From: Ophryocystis elektroscirrha
Taxonomy: Eukaryota > Apicomplexa > Conoidasida > Neogregarinorida > Ophryocystidae
Reading direction: 5' to 3'
Assembly: GCA_030141585.1 (NCBI GenBank)
Contig: JAQIFP010000003.1
Location: forward strand, 186,001-250,000
Length of the DNA stretch: 64,000 bases
The notes beneath the pieces were generated by a model, which worked only from the letters and a program-made list of their open reading frames with translations, had not been told where the DNA came from and made no database searches. Of the stretch, positions 36,960-48,900 are shown in pieces. The position numbers were made by a program, and so were the translations under genes. The first letter of the stretch is position 1, and every line of letters begins with the position of its first letter.

Positions 36960-39900
36960 TTATGCTTTTAATCCTCTTTGAGCTTTAGACTCAGCAAAAC
37001 GAATTTCAAATGGTCTGCTTGCATTCTAAAAATATAGGAAAGTTGATCAAGAATGTTGTGTTGTGAACATAGTTGTGTAAAATTTGCCACTTACCGCAAT
37101 ACAATAACGACCGTTCAAAGCTTGTATGGCAGCTTCAGCATCTTTATATCTATTGAAAGAAATAAACCCTGAGCATTTAGATCTTTTATTCCGGTCACGT
37201 AATATACATAACTCTTCATATTTTCCGTACACGCTGAAAAGTTGAGCCAGTTCTTCTTCTGTTGTATCCAATGTAATGTTACCAAAAAAAAGTTTTACAC
37301 ACTCTCCTCCTGGTTGTAGATTTAATGGCAGATTCAGTCTATCTAATTCTCCACTAGCAAATTTGACTTGTATAGGGCCCAAATCCTTACAATAACAAAC
37401 GTTAGTATATTGATAAACATTACGGCATAAATCTCATTGAAAAGAATAATTGGTTTTCTAGTTTATACATATATTCACGTTACTCACTACAACTTGTTTA
37501 TTTTACGTATTATAAGCCTAAAGTTTACCCATATTCACATTTATAAAATATTTAATTAAATATGTACATTTTTTAATTTATCGAAAGATAGCGAGAAAAA
37601 ATATGATTGTCAATTAATGGTTTCTATGAAATTATAGTCTTAATTAATTCGTAATATCCTATATATATTTACATTTATAGTAATAACAAAAAATTATGTC
37701 AGGGCTAATCTTATTAAACTATACATATTTATAATAAGTGAATGAATGTATTTGGTAAACATTGGATATATTAGTAAATATTGATTTTAATTATTGATAT
37801 TATGCGCTTACTTTATCTAAAGAAACTACTTGATTGAGTTGTCTAATCGCTTGACATGCGGTCTGTAAATTAGCAAACCTTACAAACCCACACCCTATGA
37901 GTAAATATAATAAAAAGTTGTTTACTTTGCATTTGTGTGTTCTTCCTATCACGAATTATATTGCACTCTAAAACATTTCCGAAAACGTCAAATACTCTAA
38001 TATAAGAATGAATGACTTTAGTGACAGTTTAGCAAATTTTTTTTATTTAAGTAGTTTATTTTGCATTACTTTTTCAAATCACGGTTTGTATACCATTTAG
38101 GGATTTTCCCCACAAATAAACGGACGCTACTTTCCATGTCAAAGCTCGAAACTTTATTTAAATTATTATTGTCGTACAAGTTCTTGATATAATTTTTGGA
38201 ATTATTTTGCGCGGATGAATAAAGCTTCAAATAATCCATGCTTTTCAAAGAGTCATTAGAATTATAAACGTTTTTGTTTCTGGGCGAAATACTTTGTGAT
38301 GTTGCTGCGGATACATATTCAGTGGAACTACGTGGAGAAGAGTAAGTATAACCATTACTGTAATTGATCCGCCAGTTTTGCTGATCGTTTGTGGTGTACT
38401 TGTCTAGATGCTGTGATTGATATGATTGGGCTTTATCACTGTTTGTACTTGTGGGTAATATGGGCATTGATTTAATAGTTGTGCACGGTTCAAGATATAT
38501 TTGATTTGATAAATTGTAATAATCTGTTTGATTGTTTACAATATTTTTTTTTAAGCTACTATTAGAAGACATATTCAATTGTGATGAGTTTTCATCTTTC
38601 CAAGCCTCATTGGAAGATATTAATGAGTTTTGCGTATTTAGATCGTACCATGTAGTTTTCGAATAATTAGTGTCATTGAAAGATTCGCTTTTCTTTTCCA
38701 AAAAAGCTTTTTGTATTTGCCGTGTCCTACTTGCAGAAGGTATAGGAGATAATGTTTTTGCGGGGAAGTTTGATATGGACGATAACTGGTTTTTCATACA
38801 TATAGGTGTATGAGGAGTACGTGGTGTTCCTATGCGTAAACTAGGTAGTTCAGTAATGGACCTTAGTGGAAGAGTAGGTACTTTATAATCATAACCACTA
38901 TTTGAACGTTCTAAAGTTCTGTCTGTTATTGGATTAGATTTTTCCTCTATTTCTTCACTTGATGCATCTATTTGGCAGTTACGCCTATATGGTGAAGATA
39001 TTCTAGAATATGCACTAGGGCATGTTGAATTGTAAAGTGTAGTTCCAATAGAGCGGTTGTATTCAACAGGTCTATTATTTGGCTTCAAATCATGATGTTC
39101 AGAATAACTACTATTGGTCGTCGTATTATTAGAATCTACTTTTAATCTATTTCTCATATATTCACCTATGTGATAGTTGTATATTTTAGTTATTTCAAGT
39201 TGTTGAAGAGAAGAGGCAGATGCTGATAAACTATCATCTCCTTTATAGTGCGTAATAAGCGGTGCACTCTCAGATGGTTGAAGTAAAAATGACGAAGGGA
39301 ATAGTGAAGATGACACTCCAGTACCATCCAGATTATTTGCTATATCAAAATTTGAATTTAAATTGTGATCAAATTCTTGAGAAGAATTTTTACTGAAAGA
39401 TACAGCTGGCTGTGACAAAGATATTCGTCGATTTAATCGATTATAACGATCAAATACGTATGAGTTATGTGACATAGCAAGATCTGTCCAGATGGATGTT
39501 TTTTGGTTTAATAAAGAATTCTTTAATACTTCTTCACGTCTAAAATCTTCGTTTGTTTCTTCAGTATCTTCATATTGTTCATTTAAGTAATATACAGGAC
39601 TTTCAGCATTTTTTGTATTCACATGTTTTAAATTGAAGTATGATTCGTAATTCTGGGAAGAAGGCATAAAATTAGAAAACTTATTTTTTATACTATCAAA
39701 ATCATTATAAGATTTGCTTTTATTTTTAATTCTATAAGAATGCTCTAAAAAATAATCATCTGACCCATTATTAACGTTGTTGTTATTATTGATATGGTTT
39801 AACTTTGGGCTGGTTGAGCTATTAAGAAAACTGTCATTTGTATTCTGTCGTATAATTTTCCCATCTTCTTTAAAATCATTTAGAAAATCATTAGACATTA

Positions 39901-40378
39901 AAGAAGAAGATATTATACTATGAGATGAGTTATTATTTGAACTATTTTGACGCATATCATTTCGTAAATTGTTATAGTAATCTTCGTTTTCATTATTACT
40001 TTGTAGATAAGCGTTTTCGCGATTTGATAATATAAATGATGATGACTTGGATTGCGACATGTTTTTAAGCCACTTATCTTGATAATTTTGATCTCCAGAA
40101 AGTGCCTCTGCTGGCTGCGATGAGAATATTTCACTATTGCACATTCTGTAAAACGGTTTTTCTTTGCCATCATTAAATCTGTTATCTAAATCGTCTTCCA
40201 AAGCATCGTTAAGTGATGTAAACGATAATTTTTTTTGCGATAAATAAGAAGTACTCCGATTATTATCACAATATGACGGAAAATATAAATTACATGATGA
40301 GGGCTTTGTTAGATCTTTGTTAAAAATACTTTCATTCTGTAAACTATATCTATCACATTTACTAGTTTGCGCAACCAT
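36960..40378 (-). CDS. CELF/Bruno-like RNA-binding protein with two C-terminal RRMs
   Basis: A first exon of about 770 codons (ATG 40378) is Asn/Ser/Tyr-rich and probably disordered, then runs into RRM1: VRLFVGKIPKWYTNRDLKK, then after splicing VFDVFGNVLECNIIRDR, then GCGFVRFANLQTACQAIRQL, NQVVSLDK. RRM2 follows: VKLFFGNITLDTTEEELAQL, FSVYGKYEELCILRDRNKRS, SGFISFNRYKDAEAAIQALN, and a last exon NASRPFEIRFAESKAQRGLK. Both RNP1 and RNP2 motifs are intact. The VRLFVGKIP start and the FGNVLE..I.RDR pattern resemble CELF/Bruno proteins, which control splicing, translation and decay. Classical members have RRM1-2 at the N-terminus and a third RRM at the end; here the pair is C-terminal and no third RRM exists. 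Introns of about 400 bp in this gene are long for this window. Confidence 0.75.
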
Positions 40379-41221
40379 ATTCAAAACCTAATACAATACT
40401 ATACAAATTTCTTATCAAGGGTTTTTTTCTAAAGGTTATGTATTTTGAACATTTAAATAAAAAAAATGGTTTAAACCGGTCGCTAAAGTCACATAGCCTA
40501 TACGCTTAACATGCAAAATTTCACATGTTTTATTAGATAACATTTGTATATTGATGGTAATATAGTAAGTTTATTCGTTATTATCATTAATTGCGATTGT
40601 ATATTTATTCTCATTTAAATCAGTCATAACATACCATCCTACTACCCACCTAAGTTACATATATTATTATCTTATCTTAAATTTTATTTTATAAATCTGT
40701 AAGAATTATAATTATAAAACATGAAAACAAGACCTGAGCATGTACATGTATCCTTTAAAAACTTTTCGAAGTACATCAACAATTTCTCAAATTATTCTAA
40801 AATAAGACACAGCAACTTATACTATATTCTTAAATACTTGTTTGTCGAGTACAAAATTAATTTGTAATACTAAATACTGCGTTTCACTAATCAACATATA
40901 TATTATACAATCTAGCTTTATTCAATTAGTATCAACTAATTTCAACACAATTAGTAATTTGCCCATTGATTATGTATATGCACAATGTCATTATTGCAAG
41001 TTTGACTAAAATTATGTGAACTCAAAAAATTATCAAATTATTAATTGTTAAGCGGTTCCTGTACTGATCGCGCCATCCTAAATATTGTACTTTGTATAAG
41101 TCATCTGAAAACTCAGAAATATTTCTTCTTTTAGTCTATTATTATTATTAAGTTACTGTGTGAATACTTAAAGTTGAATTTTGAAAGTATAATCCAGCCA
41201 ATAATTAATTCTGATTTTGCA
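40379..41221. other. Divergent intergenic region
   Basis: About 840 bp between the CELF-like ATG (minus) and the coiled-coil gene's ATG (plus). The shared promoter region must lie here. It is AT-rich with short homopolymers; no reading frame, repeat or RNA gene was recognised. Confidence 0.7.
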
Positions 41222-44029
41222 ATGAGTATGTATCAATTATTTTTCATATGTTTGTAAAAAATATGCCAACAAATAAAATAATCCTGTTTAAAACATTAAA
41301 TTTTACAAAATTTCTATAATAAGTATTATGCTCACAAAAAAAACATTTTAAGCTGTATTATGAATGGTAGTTTATTTAAAATTAAAATTTGATATTTAGA
41401 CGATGAATTTATTAGCAAACTACAGGAAACAGAAAATCAAATTGATGGTAACTTATTAAGTTTTTTATTAAGAATCCCTTTACAAGACGCTTGATAATGA
41501 AACGAATTTTTGATTAGGTATAAATCGCTATGTTTCATCAATCAAACTGGGAGTAGATTTTTCAAACTTAAATAATTTTAAACCTAATTTTTCAAGCAAC
41601 GAAAACAAAGATAGACTAAAACCTGCATCAAAATACAGCGGTAAAATGCTCAAATAGAACAATGAAGCAGACCCTCTCCCATCAAACTTTCAAGTGAATC
41701 CTGTTCCAGACAACGGTATACAAATACATGCATAAATTACTTACATACTTTAAATACTAAAGTTAAATTCATGTATTAGATTTATGCAATGTTTACATGC
41801 ATTATAACATCATAGATTTATTAATATATCGTATAGCTTGATTTTAGTTTTCAGATTATGTTTTCTCATATAAAAATCAGCAAGATACTGCCCACAAAAC
41901 CAAATCCTCATCTAAGTCTCCTTTTGACGCAAGACGTTCCACTTATACACATTCAGAATTACCAAACTATAAAGAGAATAACAAATTTGTTGGTATTTTA
42001 AGATTACAATAAATTACTTGTGAATTGTGTCTTAGTTTATACTTAATTAATTGAATTATAATAAAAATAAAAGCCCAGCTATCAAAAAAAAGTTGCTGAT
42101 AATTTTTTTTTTATTTAAAAATAATATTAGCTAACAAACAATTAAATCGTTTGTTAATATAATGTAAATCGTTTCATATAAATTTTATAAATATTACATA
42201 TACTACTAATTTAATGATTTCTTATTTATAGATTCTTACAAGAATGAATTTTATGTAACCGAAACAAGTAATAAACGAGAGTTAGAAAAACAATATCAAT
42301 CAAAACTTAAAGATGAGTTGACTAAAGTATGAGAGGATATGCTATAAATAATTAATTTAGTTGAAAGATGAGTTTAGTAGAAAACATTATGAAGAACTAG
42401 AGGAAGTACATAACATGTATAAAACCAAGCTATCTCAACTAAATGAAAGCATATCTAATCAGTATCAACAAGCAGAGAATACGAGGTATACTCTGCATAT
42501 AGCTATAAATTGATCTGTAGACGAAAATCATCAGAATTGTATCAGCAATTGACTAAATTAAAAAAATTAGAGTACGAAATTCAATCTTTAAAAGAAGAGT
42601 TGGAGTCTAAAACAATCAAGCTTGATGTATTGATCATAGCTTTAAAAATTTACTTTTAGCTTTTGAGTAAAAAAAATGCAACTCTTGAGCGACAAGTTGA
42701 TGATTTGGAGTCTGCTAATCACGATTATACCCAAAAAATTGCGGTATTGGAAACATCTAATTCAACATTTAAAGAGCAACTTTACCGTGAACAAAAAGGG
42801 GCTACACAAAATTATGACAATTTACAAACCCTACAGCAACAAGTAACGACCTTGACAAACAAATTAGTAGGGATGGTATAGATAGATAAATTTATATTAG
42901 AATCGTCTTGAAACAGACTATGAAAGATTACTTAGTGAAAAAGTAAGACTATTAAATTCCTGAATTTTATCTAATACTAGTTGGAAAAAGACCAGCAAGC
43001 AAATTATCTTAAATCAGAACTATCAAATGAACGCTTACAATCGATGCGGCTTCAAGAAGATTATTCTTACCGCATCAAGACACTAGAAGATGAATTGTTA
43101 AAAGTAAATGTTAAATTGCACGAATCTGAAGTCCGTGAGAAAGAAAAGTATTTAAGTGCAAATATAATTGTTTGGTAGACATATGCAGAGTGAAATGTTA
43201 AAGAAAGATTTAGACCATTATAAAGGACGAGAATGCTCTTTATCTAAAGAGTTGCAAATTCTCAGTCAGGTATAAAATACTGGTATATTATGTACAAGGA
43301 ATAGAAATTAGTTGAAAAAGAAGAAAAAGCTAAAGAGTTCATTCAGTTAAGACGTGAATTAGAGCAATCTAGGTACGTATTTTACCTTTTCTTTACATTA
43401 TTTATAGCTTGACGGTGGAAAATTTGAAAGTTGAAATCAACATGTTAAACAAAGACTTAAACTCAACGCAGTAGGTTATTAACTTTTTGTAATATTATTA
43501 ATTAGGAAAGAATTGGACCAAAGAACTGTAGAAGCAAAGCAGAAATCTAATGATATACTCAAATTAACTCAAGAACTTGTCAAAGCAAAAAAAGATTTGG
43601 ACAATTCCATAAGAAGTCAAGGCGATACACGTCCTCTTGGATTTTCTAAATATACAGCTCCTGTCAAACAAAATGATTCCTTTGAAGATGTAGACGATTA
43701 CAAATGTAAAACAACATTTCCAACATCATCTAATGTCAACACACACAACCTTGAAAAGCAGTTAATACTATTGCAATGTGAAAAAACAGAAATTGAAGGC
43801 GTTATAAACCGATTTCCCAGAAATACTTTAGGTAATTTCCACACTCTATATATATATATATATATTAATCCAATTTGGTTCAAATTTATAGTATTAAATT
43901 TAACATTATGTTTTAGGGACCCTTAGAAATAAAGAGTTAAAACAACGTTATGAAGACCGATATGATGAGATTAACAAAGATATACAAAAAATTAAACATG
44001 AGCTACGTCTTGCTGGCTGTAAAACATAA
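41222..44029 (+). CDS. Coiled-coil protein, many short exons, four-base first coding exon
   Basis: The coding sequence appears to start with ATGA (41222-41225), spliced over about 174 nt to ACGATGAA.., giving MNDEFISKLQETENQIDG. About a dozen exons follow. The first third is Ser/Asn/Lys-rich (NFKPNFSSNENKDRLKP), then a long coiled coil takes over: ETSNKRELEKQYQSKLKDEL, EELEEVHNMYKTKLSQLNES, LERQVDDLESANHDYTQKIA, LKSELSNERLQSMRLQEDY. It ends LEKQLILLQCEKTEIEGVIN, RFPRNTLG, LRNKELKQRYEDRYDEINKD and IQKIKHELRLAGCKT. No motor, kinase or membrane segment is seen. The proline-containing break before the last helix looks like a conserved C-terminal module of centrosomal or basal-body coiled-coil proteins, but I cannot name the family. 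The intron after DELTK is about 34 nt. Confidence 0.6.
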
Positions 44030-44119
44030 AAAGCAGCTGTTGCGTTGAATTAATTTAGTTTATTTATTAATTAAATTAGTATAATTTAATTCTATATATT
44101 ATATTTCTTAAGTTATAAC

Positions 44120-44246
44120 ACTCATAAAATTAGGTTTTTTCATACAAAAATATTTACTTATTATTATTTATTCTTTCTTTTTCTGTTTCTTCTCAGTAAT
44201 AATTTGCAACAATTTGATAAAGATTCCAATTATATCTCCATAAAAC
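44120..44246. repeat. 127-bp copy of sequence flanking the assembly gap (left)
   Basis: These 127 bases are identical to 44347-44473 on the other side of the N run. They include the terminal coding part of the Bax inhibitor-1 gene in the same orientation. The pattern is what an unresolved overlap or collapsed repeat leaves at a contig join; a true partial duplication is also possible. Confidence 0.85.
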
Positions 44247-44346
44247 NNNNNNNNNNNNNNNNNNNNNNNNNNNNNNNNNNNNNNNNNNNNNNNNNNNNNN
44301 NNNNNNNNNNNNNNNNNNNNNNNNNNNNNNNNNNNNNNNNNNNNNN
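44247..44346. other. Assembly gap of 100 N
   Basis: Exactly 100 unknown bases, a customary placeholder length, bounded on both sides by the same 127-bp sequence. The real distance is unknown and may be zero or negative (contig overlap). Confidence 0.95.
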
Positions 44347-44473
44347 ACTCATAAAATTAGGTTTTTTCATACAAAAATATTTACTTATTATTATTTATTC
44401 TTTCTTTTTCTGTTTCTTCTCAGTAATAATTTGCAACAATTTGATAAAGATTCCAATTATATCTCCATAAAAC
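44347..44473. repeat. 127-bp copy of sequence flanking the assembly gap (right)
   Basis: Identical partner of 44120-44246. This copy carries most of the last coding exon of the Bax inhibitor-1 gene (exon 44395-44486) and continues in frame into the rest of the gene, so it is the functional copy. Confidence 0.85.
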
Positions 44474-45315
44474 AGAAAAGCATGTAACTGATATAACTAA
44501 TAAAAACTAATAAGCTTACTAAAGGATCTTTTTGACCACGGTGTGATATATCGTATAAAATAAGTTGAGTGTCGTATAATATATAACTAACGAAATATGT
44601 ATTTTTTTGAATATATATTTTACCCCATGTATACAAATAAACTTGAGTATACTATTAATTGATGTGCTCCCTGAGACCGAAAGAATATATTTCCAAAAAT
44701 CATAAGTGATATATAGCTCATTGCTGATCCCAAAAATCCTCCCAAAAGCAGATATCTTCTATCAGTTGACATTAAAGCAGCAACTGTAAAGCATAAAAAG
44801 ATTGCAACAGTTGCAAAGAATGCAGAAGGAACGATAGCTAAATTCAGTGTCTAAAACCATGTTCTTTTACCTGGATCAATATAGTAAGCATATCTCAAGT
44901 ACGGTGCTATTAGTAGACCAGTCGTAAACGACAAGCAAGCAAAAAAGCTGAGACGTTTTACGTCTTCAGAATTCTAAAAAAACATTTGAAAACAAATGTA
45001 CTAACTAACCTTTAAATTATAAATACCATGAGAATATTGATGACTTGTAACTGTGATTTTATAGATACAAACGAGTTGTATTATTATTGTTAGGAATACT
45101 GGCAGAGTAATGAATAAATTTGCAAATTGTACTCCTAATGCAGTCAAAAGAACACCTGAAAGTAATACTAATTTTAGAAATCTTGTACTTGATAATAAGA
45201 TTCCATAAACTCTGCATAAATGATATTTTTGACTTTGTGTTAATGTAGTAAAATCTAATATTCTTGTGAACGGCACTTTATGTCGTCCCGATATTAAACC
45301 ACTGAGAGAACTCAT
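44395..45315 (-). CDS. Bax inhibitor-1 / TMBIM6-type ER membrane protein
   Basis: BI-1 proteins are six- or seven-pass ER membrane proteins that modulate Ca2+ leak and stress-induced cell death. From MSSLSGLISGRHKV (45315) the N-terminus matches the family: FTRILDFTTLTQSQKYHLCR, VYGILLSS. Several hydrophobic helices follow, with LACLSFTTGLLIAPYLRY, FFATVAIFLCFTVAALM, DRRYLLLGGFLGSAMSYISL, IFGNIFF and YILYDTQLILYDISHRGQKD. A 32-nt intron then leads to HAFLFYGDIIGIFIKLLQII and the lysine-rich tail EKKQKKKE, which is the family's typical cytosolic basic C-terminus. The conserved YDTQ and the polar residues of the pore region are present. The last exon is copied on the far side of the assembly gap. 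Confidence 0.88.
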
Positions 45316-45422
45316 TATATAAATTTTTGATAACTGATTAAATTGAAATAAATGTTTTTAGGCACACTTTCAATAAAACTAGCTATATGTAACAAAAAAA
45401 TTATTTACTTCGAGTGTACAAC

Positions 45423-45662
45423 ATGCAACACATAATTAAACCGCAAAATATATTTAACCAAACTAAAAGCATTTTTAAAAGCACTAAACCTCCTGAAGAA
45501 GTTAGATTATGATTTGTAAAATGACTAATGTAGACACTTGAAACAACAAAACTAACAGAAGATCAATTAAAAGAAATTAAAGAGCTAGATTTTGATGAAT
45601 TCGAATACACATCTGTGTATAAACCAAAAGATTTTGAAGATGTAAGACAGTTTACACTGTAG
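45423..45662 (+). CDS. Small acidic-tailed protein of unknown function (68 codons)
   Basis: Two exons joined across a 33-nt intron (containing actaat near its 3' end) give a 68-residue protein: MQHIIKPQNIFNQTKSIFKS, then a Lys/Pro turn, then a Glu/Lys-rich helix (LTEDQLKEIKELDFDEFEY) and a VYKPKDFEDVRQFTL tail. The N-terminus could be a mitochondrial presequence (few acidic residues, some basic), but this is weak. I do not recognise the family. It starts about 105 bp from the divergently oriented Bax inhibitor-1 ATG, so the two may share a promoter. Confidence 0.5.
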
Positions 45663-45927
45663 TATCAGTTTTTGTACCAGTCATGCATTAACTCAACCAC
45701 AATTTAACTGTACATTTGAATAGACACATAATCATGTAAAATAAAAACTATTCATTACAATTATCATTTATTATTATCTGTTATTGAGTTTAAACATGTA
45801 TCTAGATAGTATAATGAATATACAAACCTTTAATTTACGTTAATATAAAGCTTAATGTATAAAAATGCTTGAATAGCTTATAAATCGCCCAATTGAAAAA
45901 AAAAAATATTCTTCAAATGAGTCGCAA

Positions 45928-48900
45928 ATGTATTGGACGCATCCAAGGTATACAAAAGCAAGGAGAAATTATTTTTTTTTAGAAGGTGGAAAGTTATTAT
46001 ATGGAACACTCAAGTCAAAAACTATTTATCTATTGATTTGGAAAAGTCTTTTGTTGAATTCGAGATTGGAGGAGATAGATCAGAAATTATGGTTGACTAC
46101 GGCTCTTCTAAAAAAATGCATGTCAACGGCAAAGTTCATTTATGTTTGAGATCAAGTACAATTTTTAATCTGGCAAAAACCTCTTCGTTTGTCGAGTTTC
46201 CCTTTCGCTGTAACGAAGAGTATTGTGGTTCTTATGAAACTCTTGAAACTGATAAACTTAAAATTAAAGTAATCAAGTATTGTTCTACATAATATCGCAT
46301 TAGATGTGGGCTTATAATGTTTATAAAACCAATAATTTAATTGGAACTTATTCTGAAAATTTAAGAAAAATTTCGGAAGGACCAATTCATTATGAAATTG
46401 AACTCAACAAACCGTATAAAAATAAAAGAGTCAACACAGCTTGTATTGTGTTTAAAATTATATTTCAAGTAACATAATCCCTTTATGTATTTTTTTTTAA
46501 AGGAAGTTTATAATTTTCAACTTTCATTTTATGACTGGCGAATATTCAATTTTCAGACTGGTCGAGAATTAGACTGGCTTGTGAAAACAAAGAAAAACCG
46601 AACATCTATAAAGACATCGAATAAGAATATGACAGAAAGGTATGAGCCATAATTTTCTCAGCTAGCTTGCTCAAACTCTCTTAATAGATTTAGAAAATCT
46701 CTTAAACAAGAATCTATTGAAGAGATTGAAAATATGGAACAAATTAAACCAGAGCCTTTTCAATCTGATGAATTAAATTTAGAGTATATGCTCGAATGCA
46801 AGCCAAAAATAATCATTGATTTGTTTTTTCGAAATAAATGGAGTTTCAAAGTTACAAGTCTAACTTTAGTTGACAATGTTTTACCAACTTGGAAAACTTT
46901 AGGAAATCTTATGTTTCAAGGTAATATAATTTGTACATAATTAGATAGTATAATTAAACTGTTAAGCTGAGGTTTTTAATATACTTAATAAGGTACCATA
47001 AGTGATTTGGAATCTTCGTTATTACAACTAAGTATAATGGACACTAAACCAGGTCGCAAAAAGAAAACACATTGTGTTGCACAAACTAAAATACCTGTCT
47101 CAGGTACTTAGTGTTTCTTTCTACATGCATAGCTGTCAAATCTGTCTATCTTCAAAAGCAACTTATTGCACCAAATTGGATTTCCCAGCTTATTAAAAAT
47201 ACTAACATATCTTTACCTATTGACAATTACGGAATCATTGAGGGAAAAGTAATTAAAGACGTATTATCAAATTTTTTCTCAAGATTATAATTGAAAGTTT
47301 ACCGAGATATCGTCAGAGTAGTAGCATCAATCGAATAGATACAACTAGACCAAGTTTATATGTCTATGTCGAAAGTTTGTCTCAAATAGTTACAGCTGAA
47401 GAAAAAAAAAATTTACACCTTTATATTGAAATTTCGTTTGATGGTTATTCTCAAATTTCTACTTTAACGGCTAAAACATCATCATTCTTTGACGCAAATT
47501 CTTTGATATCTCTTCCGCTGAATATTCCTGGGTCGTAAGTAAAAAATTCCTTCAAAATTAAATTAGGGACCATATTATTGAAAAACACTTGGAAAACATT
47601 TCAACTATTTATATTGATATTTGGAATAGTTCTTCGAACTATAACGAACATTGTGGATGGACATCGTTCAATTTAAGAGATATCTATTTCAATAATGTTG
47701 GCGTTGTTAAAGAACAAACAGAAGTTTTTGTTACTGACAAGTAAGTTGGTGTAAATTTTTTGATAACATTACTCAGTTTTACGGGTGTAAGAGTTCAACA
47801 ATATGCTAGAGCGTTAAAAAAAACAGCAAATCTGGAATTTTTCAATAATACTCGGCAAAATGTTACTATAACTTATATGGCTTGGACGATTCCCGATTTA
47901 CTTGATTATTCAAACATAGAAAAGTAAGGATATATATACTGCTACATAAATAATATATGTAGCTTTGGAAAGCCAATTTGTAAATGCATCCCGCAACCTC
48001 TGTTACTTCGAATTGATGAGTATGAGAAGCTTTATGAGGACGTAAAATCACAATTGCCTAATTGTAACTGGGATATTTATGCAGTCAGTCACAGAAATCA
48101 ACGGATGCTACTTCCAACTTTTCTAGGTACATTACTATTTTTATACAAAAATTAATTTATCTTAGGTAAAATTATGCCTCCTAGCGGTATCGATTATTGT
48201 TTTTCTGTGTTGAATTATGTTCGTTGCATACCTTTCACAGCTGCTAGGATGTTACAACTCGAGTACTTTTTCTTTTGTATTAATCAATATCCAGAAAAGA
48301 AGATTCAAAGAATCAGCACATAAAAAATCAGTACGTAGAATTCAATTTTTGAGTAAATCATTAGAATTTGGGCTACCCCAGACTTTACGTTGTCATCTAA
48401 AAGTGGCAATATAATTGATCATGTTCTTGTTCATACATCGTACTTAATAGGTTGCAAAAACAAATATATTTTACAATTGTAATATAGGCTTATCAGTTCA
48501 AGCTTTTGCGTGTTTGGGAACTGTGCATGATTCCATACCGCATGCTTGGGTTTGTTCGTTTCACTACTCTGAAAAGTCAAGCTCTGGATTTGTTCGGTAC
48601 AAATCTGTTAATTGTAATTTTATTCCTAGCTTTTGGGAATCATCAACGAACAAAGTCTTCACTTTAAAAAAAAGATTTTTTGATCGGCAGACAGTTAAAG
48701 AGTAAGAGGAATTTGAAACTTAGCTGATTTAAATTTTTATCACTTATAGAATTTTCGAAAACTCTGTCAAAACTAATGAAAATCAAAATCAAAAAGTAAC
48801 TAGCTTAAATATATAATACCGTAGATTTTAGGATTTAATCTCTTTGGGAAAAATAATCTTGCTTCATTGATGGACGTTGAAATTGAAGAAAAATTAATTA

